A stretch of 64,000 nt of DNA from Tetmemena sp. SeJ-2015 (taxonomy: Eukaryota > Ciliophora > Spirotrichea > Sporadotrichida > Oxytrichidae): positions 62,001 to 126,000 of the forward strand of contig JAJKFJ010022777.1 of the NCBI GenBank assembly GCA_027382625.1, written 5' to 3'. The translations under genes and the position numbers were made by a program. Of the stretch, positions 58,696 to 64,000 are shown piece after piece (position 1 is the stretch's first letter; each line of letters starts with the position of its first letter). The notes under the pieces were generated by a model, which was not told the DNA's origin, did no database searches, and saw nothing but the letters and a program-made list of their open reading frames with translations.

Positions 58696-60047
58696 AATCT
58701 TTGATCGCATATTTCTGATGAGACTTTAATCTAATTTGGGGTTGGTACGGAAGTGCACCTCCCTCTCTTTTTATGATATTGAATGCTAAAAAATCGTTCA
58801 TATAGGTCAAAATCTGCCAAAAATACCAAAAAATTAAGAGTTGTTGGCTGATGAAATTTCTTTGAGGGTCAAATTTCATGATTTTTATTTTTCAAAAATG
58901 ATCTATTTTTTTTGTTATTTACACTATTTTTTAAGCTACAATATAGGGAGGATAGCATTACGTTATCATGAATATTATTTTATAAATACAATTTGTGGCA
59001 CAGTTCGAAGACAACTTACAAGTCTTTTCTTTGAACTAAATGTCATCTTATGCTTTAGTCTTAGATTCTGAATTCTTGAGTTAGTTTGTTCATCTTCTGT
59101 GAAATACTTGATTAGTTGCATTTCACTCTTCTGAAGTTGTATTCATGATCATTTTCATCCTTTAATATCTATCTTTAATATTGTGATTGATATTTTGTCT
59201 TGCCTTAGCAAATAATTGTGAGATACTTACTTCTATTTGATTTCAGTAAAGTTTCTAATCTTAAAAGTCTCTATCTTTTCTTGAGTTGCAATTGGTGCGA
59301 GAGTTCACCTCCTTCAAAACCCATGTTTTTAGAAAAAAGTTTATCTAAAATTAATGAATTAATTTATTATCAGCTATTTACTTAAGTATTTCTTCCACAA
59401 TTTCCATGATCACTTAATCATATCCTTCCTATAATGTTTTTGCCATTTCATCTTCTTTAGTTATCAAGTCACATTTGCGCTTTTTAGAATTCAGGTTCTT
59501 CAAAATAACTTGTATATTATATATGATGATCCAAGATAAGTAAGAGAAGCTATGCATTCACATTCCAAGAACTTTAATGATTTTGCTAAAATTAACCAAT
59601 AAATCATGTTATATTTTTGTGAAAATAGGAAAAACCCTGAGGGATGGCCTTTTCCTCGTCAGCAACTTTTTTCATAAAAAATGAAATAATCATGATCTAG
59701 CCAAAAATTAGCCAAAAAAATACATATTTTTGTTCAAATTCAAATCCAAAGGGCTATCTAGGCATATTCTTAATTTAAAAAATGTGCATTATTTTTCAAA
59801 AATAAGTCTCTAGATTTTATCTTTAAGAAGAATTTATTGAAAACTAACTGTATTGTAAATAAAATTATATAATATATAGAAAATTAGTTGTAATAAAATT
59901 ATTTAGATTTATATAATAAAGAATAATTTATTTGTTTTTGGGTACTTTAAGTATAAATAAGATTATAAGAGTCTGATAAATTAATTTAGAGTTCTCTGAT
60001 CTTCTTAAATATTTATATTGAACTAAATTGCTTATTATATAGCAGAT

Positions 60048-60440
60048 GTGGCTGAACTCAAGCTGGCTGAAAAATGGCGGATATCAGGCGGACATGGCGG
60101 AGGTGGCGGACCTCCAGTGACCAGATGGCTTGGAGAGGCGAGAATTGGCAAGGACTACTGGACTAGAGGTCAATGCAATTACGGATACAGGCTTACCTCC
60201 TATAAGCACGTACTGAGTTCCACTACCGAAGGCAGAGAGCAAGCTATCTTAGACCTATCTGCTAGACAATTAGTGTTACTGGCAGCTCACGCCCTCAGTC
60301 AGAGAAGGTTTGAACGGCAGGGATTCCTGGCCATTATCCTGTGCTGCGAGTGGCAACGTCCGAGTCCTCTTGCTGCTATCGGTAATGATCCAAGCACTGG
60401 CAGCTGTAATATGGCTAGAGAGTACCGGATTGGTAGCTAG
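60048..60440 (+). CDS. hypothetical 130-residue ORF in a GC-rich block of the inner element
   Basis: MAELKLAEKWRISGGHGGGG, WLGEARIGKDYWTRGQCNYG, YRLTSYKHVLSSTTEGREQA and RQLVLLAAHALSQRRFERQG, then FLAIILCCEWQRP, MAREYRIGS and TAG. It uses no TAA/TAG before its end, unlike host genes, and has a composition close to 50% G+C, so it looks acquired. It has some flavour of a retroelement or transposon C-terminal fragment, but I cannot name a family. Under the host code it would read on through the TAG for about 77 codons, to the TGA near 60652. Confidence 0.35.
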   Translation: MAELKLAEKWRISGGHGGGGGPPVTRWLGEARIGKDYWTRGQCNYGYRLTSYKHVLSSTTEGREQAILDLSARQLVLLAAHALSQRRFERQGFLAIILCCEWQRPSPLAAIGNDPSTGSCNMAREYRIGS

Positions 60441-60644
60441 AGGATCTGCAGCTCTATAAGGAGTAAGCCCTTATCTAATAGGGCAGGTAGGCAGATTTAA
60501 TAACCTCCCTCATTATATTAGTCTAATAAAACATCTCCCTTGAAAAAAGCCATATCTGCTAGGGAATAAATAATTATAATGCGTTTAATGATCTCAACAC
60601 TAATTATCAGAGATGTCTCGAAACGGTTTATTTTATTCATATCC

Positions 60645-60710
60645 AAATAATGATGATGATGATGATGATGATGATGATCATCATCATCATCCTCCTCATC
60701 ATCATTATCA
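60645..60710. repeat. GAT/ATC microsatellite palindrome
   Basis: A run of about nine ATG/GAT triplets is directly followed by a run of ATC triplets, forming a perfect hairpin of about 40 bases. Confidence 0.9.
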
Positions 60711-61343
60711 ATTAAACTAATAAATTCACCTTTTTTAATTTGTAAAACATAATTTTTGCAATTCAAATTTTTTCCAAAATAAATATTCTTTAAAAATTTT
60801 TAAATTACTAAAATTAAGAATATGGCCTGGATTGACCCTCTGGTTTTAGTATTAGGATTAAAAATTTGTTTTTCTGACTAATTTTTGACTAGATCATGAT
60901 AAAAAATATTTTCATGAAAAAAGAGGATGACAAGGAAAGACCCCCACAAAAAAAAACTTACATCTTTGTAACTGTAAATACATTGGAGGAAATATTTATC
61001 TAAGATGGAGAGGGCATAAAAACTGCAAAATTTGAAAATTTTGAAGAGCAAATTTTACTTAGATAATAAAATTGGTGTATATCATTTAAAAAATATGTTG
61101 GCGTTGTTAAATTTGACTGTAAATTATTTTTTAGTTATTTTCTGGAAATAATTGAAATCATGAAATTCGACCTTCAAGAAAAATTCAAAGACCATAAACT
61201 CTTAATTTTTTGATATTTTGGTCAGATTTCGGCCAATATTGATAAATTTTTAGCATTTTTTGCTCATTAAAGTAGGGGAGATGCACTTCCGTACCAACCC
61301 CAAATTAGATTAAAGTCTCATCAGAAATATGCGATCAAAGATT

Positions 61344-61597
61344 ATGTGCGGTCTGGGCAATCTGGGTTTGATATGTGCGGTCTGGGCAATCTGGGTTTGA
61401 TATGTGCGGTCTGGGCAATCTGGGTTTGGTATGTGCGGTCTGGGCAATCTGGGTTTGGTGTGTGCGGTCTGGGCAAAGTGTGTGCGGTCTGGGCAAAGTA
61501 TGTGCGGTCTGGGCAAAGTATGTGCGGTCTGGGCAATCTGGGGAATGTATGTGCGGTCTGGGCAAATATGTGCGGTCCCCAGACCGCACGTGCGGTG
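61344..61597. repeat. minisatellite, right arm
   Basis: Nine exact copies of GTGCGGTCTGGGC (the inverse of the left-arm core) with 7- or 16-bp spacers, more copies than the left arm and in inverted orientation. Confidence 0.9.
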
Positions 61598-61949
61598 CCG
61601 GACCCACCCCCCAAATATATCATTATAAATCCATGTGTTTGGCAACATAGTAATCTACTTTTTACCCATCCTTGGAGCTCAGGCCCAGGAATCGATTTAA
61701 ATCTCTCTATGTATACTCATAAAGGTAAATTACAGACCCATCTAAATATATTATAAGGTAATTCACTATGCTTGACCTTTCTTATAAAAGAGTAATATTG
61801 AAATATATGTTCTTTGGGTGAGGGCGATTGGAGACTTCTGAGTTGAGAGAGGTTAGTGGGTAATTTAATGATACCTTTGTCTAAACCGAAGACTAGAATA
61901 TTAATAGCTAGTTTAACTTGCGCAACTTAACTTGCGTAATGATTCTAAT

Positions 61950-63990
61950 ATTTAGTATCTGAAAGTTCCATAGACAAGAAGCTGAAGTGATATATCGTCT
62001 CTAAAATTTTGCCATAGAAAATACAAACTAGTATAAAGCATTGATAGATTTTGCCAAGTTGTCCCTTAAGGAAACCAAAGTGTTTTTTCCTCACTTCGAT
62101 GAAAGAATCCACCACCTTATGCATGGTGTCATAGATTTCATCTATTTAGAGCTAGTCTATCAAATCAAACTATTTTTATAGAGTTTTATCAATTTGAAAT
62201 TTAGCGTCTTGAGTACTTCGAGTTCCATCTTCAAAACATCATCCTTAGTTACTTTTCCATGGCCGGCCTCCTAAATACTCATTTAAAGCATTTGCTATAT
62301 TCACTATAAATAAGGATGTCTAAACGAATGGGATATCTATCTTCCATCTTTGAAGCTAACAAGATGCTAACGAGACTCACATGCAAAAATTGATCTCTAG
62401 TAAATAGATATGCATTTATTAACTATTTCAAACAATTGAGTTCTTACTTTAAATTATCAAAATGCTCCATTTATTCATCAATTAAATTGTAAATGAAAAA
62501 TTTCAATGCCTTGAATAATCTTTGAATAAATGATTGCATTTAACTCTAAGGCTATTTTTAGTAAAGTTAATATAGAGAATTTCTATTTTTAATGATCTCT
62601 TGGCACGGTGAGCTTATCTTGGCACTTTTTTGCAAAGTATCTGTCTAGTATAGAAATAGCAATAGCTTGAGTTCTCAGAGAGCTCCTGTCAAAGACTCTG
62701 TAAACTTAAGCTGTTTTAATAAAGAAATTAATTTATCTCATTTATAATGAGCCATCCAGTCGAGGATATTTGCCCTATTTATTTCTCTGAGAAAAATTAT
62801 TAAATTAAAAGGTTAAAATCTTGTGACAATACACCAAAAAAGGATTAAAAAGGGAGGGAGATTTTTCGGCAATTACACTTTGCCCTTGCTAGTGCGTTTA
62901 CTTCTAGAGAGGCTATGTAGTTTTGTAATCTTTATGATAGAGTGTTTACTTCCTGGTGAGTGGATTTAAATAAATCCTAAAATCGTGTGAGAAGAACAAC
63001 ACTCCCCAAATTTTATCTCTTGATCCAATATCTATGATCCCCTATCTTCTGATAGGAGGGTCATCAAGGTATAATGATCTTGGGAAAATTACAAAGGGAA
63101 CTCGGGGATGTAAGAGAATGTTTTTTGGCAATGATTTAGTTTTACTTGAGGAGATAGAATTTTAGAGTAGTTCACTGGGATTTTTCAATACTTAGTGATA
63201 TCAAGCAAGGTGTCACTTATCACTGTTAAATATCCTTAATCTAGAGATCTAGCTCATTTTCCACCTATAGGACTACTCAGTAAGAGCAGAAGTCTTTACT
63301 TAAATTTTTTCAAGTCTAGGTTAGGAACTGAGAGAGGTTGCCTCACTGTTGTGCTAATATCATTTAGTCCATCAGATTACAATGTCCTAATATAGGCAAT
63401 AAGTCAGCGCTTATTATGATGACATAGGTTGACATGTGCATCAATTTGTGGTTTTTACTTTAACTAACAAATTCAATTTTACCCTTAAAGTTTTAATCTT
63501 TAATATAGTTTAAATTCTTAAAATGTTATTTCTCTGAGGGATTGGTGTTCATATACTGCCTTAATTGAGGCCAGGATACTTGCTTTCTTTTATTCTTTTT
63601 TACCACCTGGGAAGAAATTAAATTCTTAGCTTAAAACTTGAAATTAAATGTTTGCCTATCAATTTGCAATTGTTTGATAGCCTAGGCTGACCAGTAAGAG
63701 GGGAAAATGTGACGGAAGGGAGATCATTATCAGTATCCCTTTTTCCGAGTGGGTGTAAATTGGAAGCAGAAGTGTTGTTAGTATTTTATTTTGCTAAAGA
63801 TGGTCTCTGAAACTTGGTTGTTGATCCAGAAGTTGACAAGTAAGAGGACGCCTAGAAAATCTTGTCACAAAATAATAAATATTAGTCGGGGCTAACTCCC
63901 TCTCCCTAATTCGAAGAAACTAGCTTAATTTCAGTTCTTTTTCCTTATCTCTATTTTTATAAGATAAAATTTATATTGTATAAAATTAAT
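61950..63990 (-). CDS. Cyclin C6, interrupted; N terminus near window end
   Basis: The N-terminal disordered part reads SSNQGEGVSPDQYLLFCDKI, FQASSYLSTSGSTTKFQRPS and LPSVTFSPLTGQPRLSNN (63950-63650). The cyclin box reads NRANILDWMA; removal of the IES 62709-62752 (pointer GCT) gives QVYRVFDRSSLRTQAIAISI LDRYFAKKCQDKLTVPRD. Removal of the IES 62391-62600 (pointer AGAGATCA) gives QFLHVSLVSILLASKMEDRY PIR, then GHGKVTKDDVLKMELEVLKT LNFKL. The C-terminal part (to about 61950) is not fully resolved. It is closest to C4 and C5. The start may lie beyond the window. Confidence 0.8.
62391..62600. other. IES with AGAGATCA pointer in cyclin C6
   Basis: Plus-strand TGATCTCT at 62391-62398 and 62593-62600. 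The 8-bp repeat flanks about 200 bp of AT-rich DNA; excision joins LTVPRD to QFLHVSLVSILLASKMED in frame. Confidence 0.9.
62709..62752. other. IES with GCT pointer in cyclin C6
   Basis: Plus-strand AGC at 62709-62711 and 62750-62752. Excision gives ILDWMAQVYRVFDRSS in frame. Confidence 0.75.
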
Positions 63991-64000
63991 AAATAGATCA

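Larger units (their letters stand above)
59640..60956. mobile_element. inner TIR element (1.3 kb), nested
   Basis: 59640-59785 and about 60810-60956 are inverted copies sharing the CTTTTCCTCGTCA-type end, 'catgatctagccaaaaatta' and 'catattcttaattt'. The end also occurs alone at 9971-10115. The element contains a GC-rich block at 60045-60480 and a GAT/ATC microsatellite palindrome. No transposase is recognised. Confidence 0.65.
58485..61612. mobile_element. outer TIR element with minisatellite ends (3.1 kb)
   Basis: Left arm 58485-58900 and right arm 61155-61612 are inverted copies. Both begin with a G-run/C-run plus TGGGTCCGGCACCGCACGTG, then tandem copies of the 13-mer GCCCAGACCGCAC (seven on the left, nine on the right, inverted) spaced by 7 or 16 bp. 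A conserved 60-bp tract with 'gcatatttctgatgagac' and 'ttggggttggtacggaagtg' follows, then a more diverged AT-rich part. The interior has no transposase I can recognise and contains a second TIR element. The long open frames across the repeats arise from the repeat units, not from genes. Confidence 0.75.

Noticed and set aside
58346..58879. 177-codon and overlapping ORFs on both strands as genes
   Set aside because: They are produced by the tandem 20/29-bp units, recur in several frames and both arms, and show no domain.
58496..61597. CRISPR-like array
   Set aside because: The repeats are 13 bp, the spacers are 7 or 16 bp and themselves repeated, and the genome is eukaryotic; it is a minisatellite in inverted element ends.

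Overview
Organism and genome type. The window is AT-rich eukaryotic DNA in which conserved proteins read through TAA and TAG as glutamine and end at TGA. Examples are a Rab GTPase, Rpn13, PRP4, RING proteins and cyclins. Introns are short. Together with reading frames broken by short AT-rich inserts flanked by direct repeats of a few bases, and one gene whose two halves lie in the wrong order, this points to the germline (micronuclear) genome of a stichotrich/hypotrich ciliate of the Oxytricha/Stylonychia type. No clear telomere (C4A4/G4T4) array or gene-sized chromosome end is present. Most genes are therefore seen as macronuclear-destined segments (MDS) separated by internal eliminated sequences (IES), and ORF calls that treat TAA/TAG as stops miss nearly all of them.

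Layout. 1-7.15 kb: three minus-strand TPR-type reading frames, one cut by the window edge, with a 280-bp-arm inverted repeat at 1.79-2.50 kb. 7.6-11.7 kb: the spliceosomal PRP4 gene, minus strand, with its C-terminal WD40 half placed upstream of its N-terminal half, and a mobile-element end inside it. 11.8-13.2 kb: a Gln-rich coiled-coil protein, divergent from a Rab11-like GTPase (13.39-14.39 kb). 14.5-24.5 kb: three long Gln/Asn-rich proteins of unknown function. 24.7-27.8 kb: a RINGv-FHA protein, a small gene and a four-helix membrane RING-H2 protein. 27.86-29.44 kb: a Cys-motif (DUF842-like) gene divergent from proteasome subunit Rpn13.

30.7-64 kb is gene-poor and holds six minus-strand cyclin genes (C1-C6), in two subfamilies (C1-C3 and C4-C6), each broken by IESs whose pointer repeats can be read directly. 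Between them lie AT-rich deserts, an unrecognised gene at 42.39-42.97 kb, two homopolymer-run domains (46.9-48.0 and 51.5-54.0 kb), a GC-richer odd block (44.36-46.66 kb), another long inverted repeat (48.87-49.45 kb), and a nested pair of terminal-inverted-repeat elements (58.49-61.61 kb). The ends of the outer element are minisatellites of the 13-mer GCCCAGACCGCAC.

Themes. The gene set covers ubiquitin/proteasome (Rpn13, RING-H2, RINGv-FHA), splicing (PRP4), membrane traffic (Rab) and cell cycle (cyclins). The best new biology is germline architecture: deduced IESs at matching codons of paralogous cyclins with different pointers, long imperfect direct repeats flanking inserts, and a minisatellite-ended mobile element. 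All identities come from reading motifs by eye; no database search was run.
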